From Gammaproteobacteria bacterium (GTDB taxonomy: Bacteria; Pseudomonadota; Gammaproteobacteria; Pseudomonadales; Azotimanducaceae_A), in assembly GCA_012960755.1 (NCBI GenBank), contig DUAT01000119.1:124001-188000 (forward strand): 64,000 nucleotides of DNA. Direction: 5' to 3'. The notes beneath the pieces are model-generated. The model was not told the DNA's origin and did not search any database. It worked only from the letters and a program-made list of their open reading frames with translations. Position numbers and translations under genes: made by a program. This document shows positions 44,840 to 53,034 of this stretch, one piece after another. How positions within the stretch are numbered: position 1 is the stretch's first letter; every line of letters starts with the position of its first letter.

Positions 44840-45121
44840 ACTTCGTTCCTTTTGTAACAAAAGTACCTGGTTTGTGCCGCAAATCTACTTTGGTAATAGT
44901 TATTCTAAACCGCATTTTCCCCGGATTGTGAAAAATCCTGGTCAAGAATAAAACAGGGCTGGTTTTATTTCCGTTGTTGGGAATCAGGCTTTGGGTGCCC
45001 GCCTCAAGAGAAATGACTGCTGAATCTTTGATAAGGAATCCATATAGAGTGTGGTCAGACCAGCGAGTTGACAGCGCAGGCGGTGCGATAAAAAGATAAC
45101 AATGATAATAAGGAGAACGAC

Positions 45122-45583
45122 ATGCAGATGACATTGAAGATCCTGGTAGGCCTCATCGCACTACTGATGGCTTTCATGGGCCTGAACGTGATGTTAAACC
45201 CGGCAGATGCTGCACAGCAGTTTGCAGTGACACCCGAAGGCATTGCAGGCTTGAGCACGCTCCGCGGAGACATTGGTGGGATGTTCGTCACGTCTACCGT
45301 GTTACTGGCTTTGGGACTCTGGCGGGGGCAGACCACCTATTTCCTGGCCGTGGCGATTCTGATGGGTCTTATTGCCTTAGGACGTCTCATCGGGTTTGCC
45401 ATGGACGGCGTCACGCAGGCGGTGGTCGTGCCATTTGTGTTTGAGCTCGTTTTCGTCGTTGTGCTGGTGGCAGCACACTACAAGCTGGCACCCGACGGGG
45501 GGAGTGTCGGATTGAAGCCCGGATTCGGTGTGTCTGGTTTTTTTCTCCGGAAGGTTTTGGGGGGCCTATGCGGATCTGAGTGA
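45122..45583 (+). CDS. DUF4345 membrane protein
   Basis: A 153-residue protein with four membrane helices: ILVGLIALLMAFMGLNVML, GGMFVTSTVLLALGLW, YFLAVAILMGLIALGRLIGF and VVVPFVFELVFVVVLVAA. The GLSTLRGDIGGMF and ALGRLIGFAMDG motifs are characteristic of DUF4345, whose function is unknown. AAGGAG lies 7 nt before the ATG. The 3' end overlaps the convergent MBL-fold gene by 18 nt, and its last residues (RKVLGGLCGSE) may be an extension caused by that arrangement. Confidence 0.8.
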   Translation: MQMTLKILVGLIALLMAFMGLNVMLNPADAAQQFAVTPEGIAGLSTLRGDIGGMFVTSTVLLALGLWRGQTTYFLAVAILMGLIALGRLIGFAMDGVTQAVVVPFVFELVFVVVLVAAHYKLAPDGGSVGLKPGFGVSGFFLRKVLGGLCGSE

Positions 45584-47293
45584 TTCCAGGTCAAAACAGT
45601 TGAAGAACTGTAGTATCTCTTCCTTGCCCGGCGTTACTTCTACGCCAGGTTCGGTCAAAGACTGATCCAGTTTAGCCTTACCGGCAAGAATATGAGCCCA
45701 TTGTTGATGGGAAATCGTCAGGGTAAGTTCAGCATGACTGCCATCTGTCGGGACCGCGACCTGATTTCGAATTCTTAACCCGGCGCTGGACTCATCCTCA
45801 AATGTAATCCGTATCTCCTGATTAAAATCCGCCGCTCTCTCAGGTGAGAGTAGAACTTTAAGAACCGGGATTGAATCGATGGCAGGGCGGCTGAGGATTG
45901 CAGCAGCCCCGAATCTGTGCCCCCTGAATCTTTCCAGGCTCAGGCTGCCTTCAAGTTCCAGTGCTCTTGTGAGACACCAGTTACGAACATTCGTTGAAGT
46001 AGTTGATTCGGCTACACCACGGAGACTCCGCGCCAGCCTGTTGCGATCCTGCTGATCACCTGCGTCTGATCGGCCTGCTGCATTTTGCTCACAGCGAACC
46101 AGCCAGGTTGATAGCTCTATGGCCCAACGATAGTCACCGTCGATGATTGCGGTGTCTATCGCGGACCTCACATTAGGTTTACCTCCAAATCCAGCAATGA
46201 GTTTTAAGGTGCGTTCTGGTGATGGGAACAACTTTGATTCATCTTCATCGAACCAGCCAAAGAGTCCGTTGTAAATTTGGCGTACATGGTGTTCAACCAA
46301 TCCATATAGCTGTGTTGTCAGATAACTTTTCTTGAAATGTGCAGGCAGTTGGACAAAAGAGGTTAACTCGTCCAGGGTTAACCCGAGGTTCGCACCCCGC
46401 ACGGTTTGATCCCACATGAACTGAATCGAATCTCGATAGTTGATAATACTGTTGTGAATTAACTGGCTGCCTTCTATGGGCGGCCCATGGCTACCCATCA
46501 GATAATCGGCTCCGAGTTCATCAAGCTCGTCCAGCCCGTTTAGCAAAATCCTGGGGTCACGATATTCTTCACCACGGATTGCAAATACATTGAAAAGAGC
46601 AGGCCATAGCAAGTTGTTGATTGCCAGCTTTAGCTCTGGGAACCAGATCGTAATTGAATCCGTAGAATCCGAGGGGGCTGGATCTAATCTGACCTTAAGG
46701 CCAGCTATCTTGAATTCGGTTGATTTTGTGATGGTATTTTGCGCTGGTACATGGCCGTGCGTGAAAGGTGCATGTTTCGGGTTGCGAAGGAATCGGCCAA
46801 GGCCGACATTGACAAGGCCGTCAGGACCTTCTTCAGGTAGCATGACGGCAAACTGATGGATCAGACCGCGGGCACTTCTGGGTCCTACTTCGCCACCGAA
46901 ACGGCGGAGATTGCCTTCAATACCCTCGTGGCCAAAAACAGGCAGATCATCATTGCCCGAGGCTTTTATAACAGCAGTTGTACCCGACACATAATGAAAA
47001 TGTGAATAAATACAGGCGACGATTGGTGCCTGGGTTTCTTGCCTTATAGCTGACAAGGCCGCTTCCATCTCTTCCACACACTCGCCGGTATCGATTACGA
47101 TCAACCCTTCTGGTCCTTCTACGAAAGATTGATTCGACAAGCCATTGCCAACATAGGTCCAGGCGTTCTCACCCAATTTGTAAAGTTTCTCCACCAGGCG
47201 GCTGCTCTGCTCAATCACTTCCGGATGAGCTCTTTGTCCGGCGGGGCCTGTATCGGTTTGGCCAACCTCGAATGAATCGGTAATCTGACGCAT
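45566..47293 (-). CDS. MBL-fold alkyl sulfatase-like protein with altered metal site
   Basis: From ATG 47293 (AGGGAT 7 nt upstream) the protein has 575 residues. It is laid out like SdsA1/BDS1 alkyl sulfatases: an N-terminal metallo-beta-lactamase domain (GLIVIDTGECVEEMEAALSA, MGSHGPPIEG), a helical dimerisation domain with FGWFDEDESKLFP, and a C-terminal SCP2-like domain. True enzymes have H-x-H-x-D-H; here the motif is SHFHYVSGT, with Tyr and Val in place of Asp and His. So a second zinc is unlikely and sulfatase activity is doubtful, although other members with HYxxGT exist. An in-frame ATG at 47350 is less likely. Confidence 0.8.
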   Translation of the reverse strand: MRQITDSFEVGQTDTGPAGQRAHPEVIEQSSRLVEKLYKLGENAWTYVGNGLSNQSFVEGPEGLIVIDTGECVEEMEAALSAIRQETQAPIVACIYSHFHYVSGTTAVIKASGNDDLPVFGHEGIEGNLRRFGGEVGPRSARGLIHQFAVMLPEEGPDGLVNVGLGRFLRNPKHAPFTHGHVPAQNTITKSTEFKIAGLKVRLDPAPSDSTDSITIWFPELKLAINNLLWPALFNVFAIRGEEYRDPRILLNGLDELDELGADYLMGSHGPPIEGSQLIHNSIINYRDSIQFMWDQTVRGANLGLTLDELTSFVQLPAHFKKSYLTTQLYGLVEHHVRQIYNGLFGWFDEDESKLFPSPERTLKLIAGFGGKPNVRSAIDTAIIDGDYRWAIELSTWLVRCEQNAAGRSDAGDQQDRNRLARSLRGVAESTTSTNVRNWCLTRALELEGSLSLERFRGHRFGAAAILSRPAIDSIPVLKVLLSPERAADFNQEIRITFEDESSAGLRIRNQVAVPTDGSHAELTLTISHQQWAHILAGKAKLDQSLTEPGVEVTPGKEEILQFFNCFDLESLRSA

Positions 47294-47385
47294 TTTATTA
47301 TCCCTATAAATCCTACAGGTGAAAGAGCATACAGCTATGGGCTGCTGCATGCGATTGGATTTAGGCGAGGTGAAGATGGTGCTCT

Positions 47386-48366
47386 CTAGTGTAGACCCAG
47401 GCTCTTCAGGTAAGTACGTTCCTTGTCGATGAGCTTGAATCCGCAGGATGAATACAATCCAAATGCCGGATCGTTGAAACCTGCCGTACCAATCTTGGCA
47501 CTATGCATGCCTTTCGCTTTCATCCGCCTCAGACCTTCATAATTTACCAGTCGGCCAAGTCCCAGTCGACGATAGGCGGGGCGAGTACCTACAGGTTCGA
47601 ATGAACCTACACCCACTGTCTTATCTACCCAGCCTATGCAGTAGCTGGCAAATTCACCGGTGCCGGTTGCCACCACAATATCAAGCTCCGGATCATACAT
47701 ATCAATCGCACGAAGCTCCAGATAGGTATCCATGGAATAGGTGGACTTAAACCAGGCATCCCGATGGGTTTCGACACGTTCGTCAAATTCGGTTTCAGAG
47801 ACGTGTTTCAGGATCATGTTATCAGGCATTTCAGGTTCTGGAATGGGGATATCGAGATCTCTGGTCATGTAATAATGGAACTGCCGGGTTGACTCATAAC
47901 CCTGGTCTGCGAGGAATTGAATGCGCTCTGCATCCAGGTCAAAAGCACCCAAATGGAGTAAAGACTGATCCCCCGCCTGCAGATGCAGGTTGTTAGACAG
48001 GGCCGTTTCCCACTCCTGCATCGAATTGAGAGTTACAGACCAGGGATTAAGGGGGCCAAACAAGGTTCTTCTCTTCTCCAGCCATCGGATCATCTGCAAG
48101 GGAATCTCGCTATCCCAGGTGATATCTTCGCGAAGATCAAATGTGCAAACATCATTTAGCTGGAACCAGGCGTAGCCTGCGATTCCAAGATTGTCGAACC
48201 AGAGACGAATATTCTCTTCCGGACTGGAGCCGGGCAGACGCCAGGCAATATCACTGTTCAATAAATAGGTGACACCTGGCCAGCGCGCATTGGCATTTGC
48301 CTGGGTGATCGACAATAGATCCGGCAGCAGGGATCGTTCAAAAGGTCTGGACGTGATCGAGGGCAT
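47386..48366 (-). CDS. GNAT-family N-acetyltransferase, probably two-domain
   Basis: A 326-residue protein. The C-terminal half carries the acetyl-CoA loop: VGSFEPVGTRPAYRRLGLGR followed by LVNYEGLRRMKAKGM, and YSSCGFKLIDKERTY near the end, all standard GNAT features. The N-terminal half (residues 1-160) looks like a degenerate second GNAT module. The acceptor is unknown; small amines, amino acids or proteins are all possible. The gene stands alone, with the MBL-fold gene 92 nt downstream on the same strand. Confidence 0.82.
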   Translation of the reverse strand: MPSITSRPFERSLLPDLLSITQANANARWPGVTYLLNSDIAWRLPGSSPEENIRLWFDNLGIAGYAWFQLNDVCTFDLREDITWDSEIPLQMIRWLEKRRTLFGPLNPWSVTLNSMQEWETALSNNLHLQAGDQSLLHLGAFDLDAERIQFLADQGYESTRQFHYYMTRDLDIPIPEPEMPDNMILKHVSETEFDERVETHRDAWFKSTYSMDTYLELRAIDMYDPELDIVVATGTGEFASYCIGWVDKTVGVGSFEPVGTRPAYRRLGLGRLVNYEGLRRMKAKGMHSAKIGTAGFNDPAFGLYSSCGFKLIDKERTYLKSLGLH

Positions 48367-48763
48367 GAAAATTTTCCTGAAAAAAGTGACGATGCGCGAT
48401 ACATTGAAATCGAGGTCTTCTTCAGGAAATAATCATCGGCGTGCTCATTATTAGCTTAATTGCTTGTTGGCAACTATTTAAGCATATGAGTCACATCAAC
48501 TCCATTTGCTAACAGCCTGTGGCCCCTTAAAAACTTGTCAATGTTATAGTACTGGCCATCTCGAAACGTAATGGTGAACACGCCGAGTGATAGCAGTAGC
48601 CCCGATCGACACAAAACTATGGACAGAACGCAGCATAGTGGCAGAATAGATAATCGTGATGCGAGGTTTTGGTCATGTCCGACTTATTTTTTGACGAGTC
48701 AAGTTAGCGAATCAAGGATTCTAGTCCTTGATAGAAGAATGAAGGAAGAGGCTTCGGCATAAC
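48367..48763. other. 397-nt interval with one strong hairpin
   Basis: No gene is supported here; a 63-codon frame at 48571-48762 has no protein character. At 48711-48732 an 8-bp perfect inverted repeat (ATCAAGGA, loop TTCTAG, TCCTTGAT) lies about 30 nt before the TIR-like frame. It could be a terminator or an operator site. Confidence 0.4.
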
Positions 48764-48970
48764 ATGAACAAAGTATTTTTATCCTACAAGAGAGAAGATG
48801 CCTCGTACGCGAGTGTCCTGGCCCAGTCTTTGAAGGTAAGAGGATACGATGTCTGGTGGGATTTTGAACTCCTGCCAGGGGATAAATTTGCCGATGAGAA
48901 CGGAGATCGTTGCGGGTGGATCGATACTGATTTATCCAAAAAGAAGTTTATCCGAATTACGGGACGATGA
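48764..48970 (+). pseudogene. N-terminal fragment of a TIR-domain protein
   Basis: The first 43 residues are a clean TIR start: NKVFLSYKREDASYASVLAQ, then GYDVWWDFELLPGDKFADE, including the SYKRED motif and the WWD-ELLPGD loop. The next residues lose all similarity and the frame stops at 48970, so the catalytic glutamate helix and everything after it are missing. In bacteria, TIR domains often act as NAD-degrading toxins or sensors in defence. This one cannot work. The symporter gene begins 17 nt later. Confidence 0.65.
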
Positions 48971-48986
48971 TTGCAGAAGAAGAAAT

Positions 48987-50462
48987 ATGACCACTCAATC
49001 ACTCATCCTGACCGGGGTCGGAATTTACATGGCGCTCATGATCGCCGTCGGCTATTACGCTTCCCGCAAATCCCATTCCCTGACAGACTTTGTCATTGCC
49101 GGTCGCAAGATGCCATTCTGGCTCTGCTCAACTTCAGTTTTTGCCACCTGGTTTGGCAGCGGCACCATGATGGGTGCCGCAACCGCGGCCTATGAAGGTG
49201 ACACGCTGCTGATGATTGGCGAACCGTTCGGCTCCGGTTTGGCGCTGTTGATTACCGGTCTGTTCTTCGCGAGGTTATATCGGCGCTCCAGACGGCTAAC
49301 CTGGCCGGAATTCTTCGAGGCACGATTTGGTAAGCTCGCCGGTACCTTTGCTGCGATCGCGGATGTCACCGCCAGCATTATCTGGCTGGGGGGAGTGCTG
49401 TTCACGTTCGGTGTACTTTTGGAGTCGCTCACCGGCGCGCCAATGGCGGCAGGCATTTTTGGCGGGCTATTTGTCATCGTCGTTTATACCATGATCGGTG
49501 GCATGTGGGCGGTTGCACTCACTGACTTCGTGCAGATGCTGGTATTCATCGTCGGTATGTTTATCTTGCTCTATTTTGTACTGGACGACGCTGGTGGCTG
49601 GAGTAACGTTGTTGCACAACTACCCGAACACTCTTTCCGGCTGATGCCGCTCGAACATAGCGTCGCCAACTGGCTTGAGTATATCCATGTCTGGATGGCG
49701 ATGGGGGTCGCCGCGGTCGCAAGCTCGTCAATTATCCAGCGTGCATTATCTGCGCGGACGGAAAGTATCGCGCAAAATTCCTTTTACCTTGCCGCCTTCG
49801 GATATTTAACTATTGGCCTGGTTCCACTGATGCTCGGGTTCGCGGCAACAGTGACGATGCCCGGCCTTGACGATCCTAATGCGGTCCTGACGGATCTTGC
49901 GATCAAGCACCTGAACCCGGTGTTTGTTGCCGTATTCATCGGCGCAATCCTGTCAGCGATCCTGAGCACGTCGGACAGTATTTTGCTTGCCGTCTCGTCG
50001 ATTGCCAGCACTAATTTGTTGCCCCTGTTAAAGCCCGCGCCAAGCGAAAAATTGCGTCTGCAGGTAGCGCGTTTTGCGATTCCTGTCTGCGGATTGCTCG
50101 CAACCTATATTGCTTTCAACGCCGACCGTGTCGTCCAGGTTCTCATTGACTCGACGGCTGTGCTATTGGCCGCCATCATTGTGCCGTTTGTGCTCTGTTT
50201 TTGCTGGCAAAAAGCAAACCGCTCTGGCGCGCTTGCCGGTATGTTTAGCGGACTTGTCACCTGGATGGGTGCAAGCGCCATCGGCACAGAGTTTCCGGCC
50301 GACCTTATCGGCTTCCTGGTGTCTGCCGTTGCTATGGTACTGGTGTCGCTGCTCACGCAAACGATCGATGCGCCGCAACCACTGACGGATATCGACGGTA
50401 ACCCAGTCGACCTGTCCCGACGTGTTCGCGTTGCGCCCTCTACCAGAAGCCTTCCTTTCTAA
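48987..50462 (+). CDS. sodium/solute symporter (SSS family)
   Basis: From ATG 48987 the protein has 491 residues and about thirteen helices; an in-frame ATG at 48849 would add sequence overlapping the TIR remnant. SSS landmarks: VGYYASRKSHSLTDFVIAGR, FATWFGSGTMMGAATAAYEG, MIGGMWAVALTDFVQMLVF (the family signature) and AILSAILSTSDSILLAVSS. The family imports sugars, amino acids, vitamins or carboxylates with sodium. Its end overlaps the convergent aminotransferase gene by 23 nt. A shared amine or amino acid substrate would be reasonable, but is inference. Confidence 0.9.
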   Translation: MTTQSLILTGVGIYMALMIAVGYYASRKSHSLTDFVIAGRKMPFWLCSTSVFATWFGSGTMMGAATAAYEGDTLLMIGEPFGSGLALLITGLFFARLYRRSRRLTWPEFFEARFGKLAGTFAAIADVTASIIWLGGVLFTFGVLLESLTGAPMAAGIFGGLFVIVVYTMIGGMWAVALTDFVQMLVFIVGMFILLYFVLDDAGGWSNVVAQLPEHSFRLMPLEHSVANWLEYIHVWMAMGVAAVASSSIIQRALSARTESIAQNSFYLAAFGYLTIGLVPLMLGFAATVTMPGLDDPNAVLTDLAIKHLNPVFVAVFIGAILSAILSTSDSILLAVSSIASTNLLPLLKPAPSEKLRLQVARFAIPVCGLLATYIAFNADRVVQVLIDSTAVLLAAIIVPFVLCFCWQKANRSGALAGMFSGLVTWMGASAIGTEFPADLIGFLVSAVAMVLVSLLTQTIDAPQPLTDIDGNPVDLSRRVRVAPSTRSLPF

Positions 50463-51852
50463 GATCCTCCATCGCCAGCGTGATCCCCTGACGCAATATT
50501 TCAACCATGTCGTCGATCTGTGCGCGCGTGATGATGATGGGTGGGGACATAACACACATGTGGTAGATCGGTCGCACCAGGAGGCCGAGCCGCTGGCAGT
50601 GCACATCGATTCGGTTACCAATCTCGTAGTCCAGCTCGAGCGACTCTTTACCCGGGATCGCACAAACGACACTCGCCATCAGCCCAACTCCGCGCACTTC
50701 TGCGACAAGCGGCAGATCCTCCAGCGTGCCAAGCCGCTCCATGAAGTATGGTGCTATGTCACGCGCATAAGCGAGCAGATTTTCGCGCTCGATAATATCT
50801 ATGTTCTCGAGTGCCGCGGCACACGACACCGGGTGTCCGGAGTAGGTGAAGCCGGTGGCAAAGCTGCCCTGATCGTCTTCGTCGCCGCGTAGTTGCTCCA
50901 GCAGACGTTCCGAGATGAGCAGGGCACCGAGTGGCACGTAACCGGACGTCAGGCCCTTCGCACAAGTTATCATATCGGGCACGATGTCAAAGACCGCTTC
51001 GGATGCGAACATATGACCCAGTCGGCCGAAGGCGGTCACGACTTCATCCGAGATATAGAGCACATCGTGTCGACGACAAACTTCAAGGCTCGCCTTGTGA
51101 TAACCCGGCGGCGGAATCACAACGCCGCCCGAGGCGAGGATAGGTTCAGCAATGAACCCGGCCACCCGATCAGGACCGATTTCAAGAATCTTGTCCTCCA
51201 ATTCCCTGATGGCTGCATCGCAAAACTGCTCAAGCGACATGTGGTCGGGCCTGCCGGATGGATCTGGCGACGCCAGCAGGTGAATAAAATCCTGCTCCAA
51301 ATCCATGTGTTCTTTATCGCGACTCTTGCCGGAGACTGAAGCAGCCAGGTAGGTGCTGCCGTGATAGGCGTCCTGGCGCGAAATAATGTGTTTCTTCTCT
51401 GGCCTTCCCAGAAAGTTGTTGTAAAACCCTAAAAAGCGAAGTGCTGCATCCACCGCGGTAGATCCACCGGTGGTAAAAAAGACGTGATTCAGGTCGCCGG
51501 GCGCAAGCCTGGCAAGTTTTTCAGCCAGTATGCCGGAGGGTTCTGAGCCCACCGAAAAAGGCGAGGAGTAAGGCAACTCGATCGCCTGTTTTGCCATGGC
51601 ATCAGCGATATCACGCCGACCATAGCCCACATTGACGCACCACATTCCCGCAGGACCGTCGATAAGTTTATTACCCTCGCTGTCATAGACGTAAATCCCC
51701 TCTGATTTTGTGACGATGGTCCGCTTGTTGGTGCCACGTTCATACATATTTTCCCAGGGGTGCAGGAAGTGATTGTCCTGCTGCTGGAGAGTCTGGGTAT
51801 AGTTTGAGTTGGCGGCGCTCTTGTTATCTCGCGGCGTATCTCGCTTGGTCAT
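50440..51852 (-). CDS. class III aminotransferase (omega-aminotransferase type)
   Basis: A 470-residue PLP enzyme from ATG 51852 (AGAAGGAAC just upstream). Family parts: NKLIDGPAGMWCVNVGYGRR, FFTTGGSTAVDAALR, AYHGSTYLAASVSG, GFIAEPILASGGVV, LYISDEVVTAFGRLG, and the PLP lysine Lys299 in TCAKGLTSGYVPLG. Proteins of this type move amino groups from omega-amino acids, putrescine or other amines to pyruvate or 2-oxoglutarate. Two flavin amine oxidases elsewhere in the window fit an amine-degrading organism. Convergent with the sodium symporter. Confidence 0.92.
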   Translation of the reverse strand: MTKRDTPRDNKSAANSNYTQTLQQQDNHFLHPWENMYERGTNKRTIVTKSEGIYVYDSEGNKLIDGPAGMWCVNVGYGRRDIADAMAKQAIELPYSSPFSVGSEPSGILAEKLARLAPGDLNHVFFTTGGSTAVDAALRFLGFYNNFLGRPEKKHIISRQDAYHGSTYLAASVSGKSRDKEHMDLEQDFIHLLASPDPSGRPDHMSLEQFCDAAIRELEDKILEIGPDRVAGFIAEPILASGGVVIPPPGYHKASLEVCRRHDVLYISDEVVTAFGRLGHMFASEAVFDIVPDMITCAKGLTSGYVPLGALLISERLLEQLRGDEDDQGSFATGFTYSGHPVSCAAALENIDIIERENLLAYARDIAPYFMERLGTLEDLPLVAEVRGVGLMASVVCAIPGKESLELDYEIGNRIDVHCQRLGLLVRPIYHMCVMSPPIIITRAQIDDMVEILRQGITLAMEDLRKEGFW

Positions 51853-51974
51853 CTGGTTCCTTCTGCCATTGTTGCCTGTCCCCACTATAGCTCACAAAAA
51901 CGGCCTACAAAACAGCTCACAAAATCGAATTATTGGCGCCAGGTATTCCCAGGTGAGTCACAACGCGAGGCTCA

Positions 51975-52265
51975 TCACTGCAACAAAAATTCCAGGCCGC
52001 GTTCAACCAGCACGCCGCCAAACATCGAGCCCAGTGGAATCAACAGATACAGCGCAAATCGCGTCAGGGTGGGATTGTCGAAGGGCCAGTTGCGGATGCT
52101 CTCAATCAAGGTCTGGTAGGCGATTAACTCGGCGATAGACTGTTTACTTTCATCACCAGACTTCATCTGGTTTCTGGCGGCTGTCAGCGCCTCGGTACAC
52201 CAATCCAACTCCTGTTTCTTCGCCAGGGTTATCTTCTTGCGAATGCCGTTCAATGGCAGCATCAC
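51975..52265 (-). CDS. small membrane protein, probable C-terminal part of the gene upstream
   Basis: A 96-residue product with an N-terminal basic stretch (LNGIRKKITLAKKQELDW), a coil, and one C-terminal helix (FALYLLIPLGSMFGGVLVE). The ATG overlaps the stop of the upstream gene as TGATG. If one G were added before that TGA, the two frames would join as FALVMLPLNGIRKK without a gap. So this may be either a translationally coupled partner or the 3' part of one broken gene. No family is recognised. Confidence 0.5.
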   Translation of the reverse strand: MMLPLNGIRKKITLAKKQELDWCTEALTAARNQMKSGDESKQSIAELIAYQTLIESIRNWPFDNPTLTRFALYLLIPLGSMFGGVLVERGLEFLLQ

Positions 52266-52990
52266 AGGGCAAACATGACTGAAAGCTGGATAAACAAAAT
52301 AACGAATCCAGGCTCAAGCAGGAACAACGACAGGATGGAAGCCAGCCCGACCACCAGTAACACATTGGTCAGCCCCAGTCGGATCAGTGGCCGGTACGGG
52401 CGCAGGTCGAGAAGATCGATCGAACCAACACTGTTTGACAGCCAGGACAGGCGCTTTGACTCGATAGCCAACGCTACTAACAGGCAGCTTATCCAGCCGC
52501 TGAATATCGGGCCCATTACTCGCATACACTTCGCATCGAAGTTCTGCTCTTGCCAGACCCAGGGATTCGAACCGGCAGTGGTGACTGTCGTCGCGTAGAT
52601 ATCGATCAGTGCCCCGGACAATCCCGCCAGCACCATATGCCACCAGACGTGTTTGCCGATTTGACCCAGTGTATTTTGAACAGCAGGGTCATTTCCAAAC
52701 ACCGGTGTCATAGCCGCGGCGACCTGCTTCGATACTGATAGCACGTACACATAAGCAGAAGCCGCATAGGCCGTCAGCAGGATATAAATAATTGCCAGCC
52801 GAAAATCACCTGGCGTTGAAGCAGGGTCGTCCACTAAAGATCGACTCATAAAGAACGCCAGTAATAGTACGGCAGCAACACTGGCGCCTATCGAAATCGG
52901 GTTGCCGGGTAGCCAGTCGTAAACCCTTACCGTCCAGGGCGTGACATGAAGATTTAACGCTGAGTTATCAGTGATCAGTGAATTTTGCAT
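52262..52990 (-). CDS. multi-pass membrane protein of unknown function
   Basis: A 242-residue protein with about six hydrophobic segments: IGASVAAVLLLAFFMSR, AIIYILLTAYAASAYVYVL, a helix in the WWHMVLAGLSGALIDIYA region, MGPIFSGWISCLLVALAI, LTNVLLVVGLASILSLFLL, and a last one ending at the stop, VILFIQLSVMFAL. Ending in the middle of a helix is odd and supports the idea that the reading frame once continued into the next small frame (51975-52265). I recognise no domain. Confidence 0.6.
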   Translation of the reverse strand: MQNSLITDNSALNLHVTPWTVRVYDWLPGNPISIGASVAAVLLLAFFMSRSLVDDPASTPGDFRLAIIYILLTAYAASAYVYVLSVSKQVAAAMTPVFGNDPAVQNTLGQIGKHVWWHMVLAGLSGALIDIYATTVTTAGSNPWVWQEQNFDAKCMRVMGPIFSGWISCLLVALAIESKRLSWLSNSVGSIDLLDLRPYRPLIRLGLTNVLLVVGLASILSLFLLEPGFVILFIQLSVMFAL

Positions 52991-53034
52991 CGGTCGATAT
53001 TAGGGTAATCAATTTTGAGACTCAACCGAACTGT

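Noticed and set aside
48571..48762. 63-codon frame before the TIR fragment.
   Set aside because: Composition is not protein-like, there is no ribosome-binding site, and a strong palindrome lies within it.
48968..48970. TGA ending the TIR fragment as a possible selenocysteine codon.
   Set aside because: TIR similarity is already lost before the TGA, no homologous sequence follows, and no Cys-x-x-Cys motif is expected there.
52560..52590. A GGTTCGAATCC-like string on the minus strand resembling a tRNA T-arm.
   Set aside because: The flanking bases cannot form the T-stem, no anticodon or acceptor arm fits around it, and it lies inside a coding sequence (SNPWVW).
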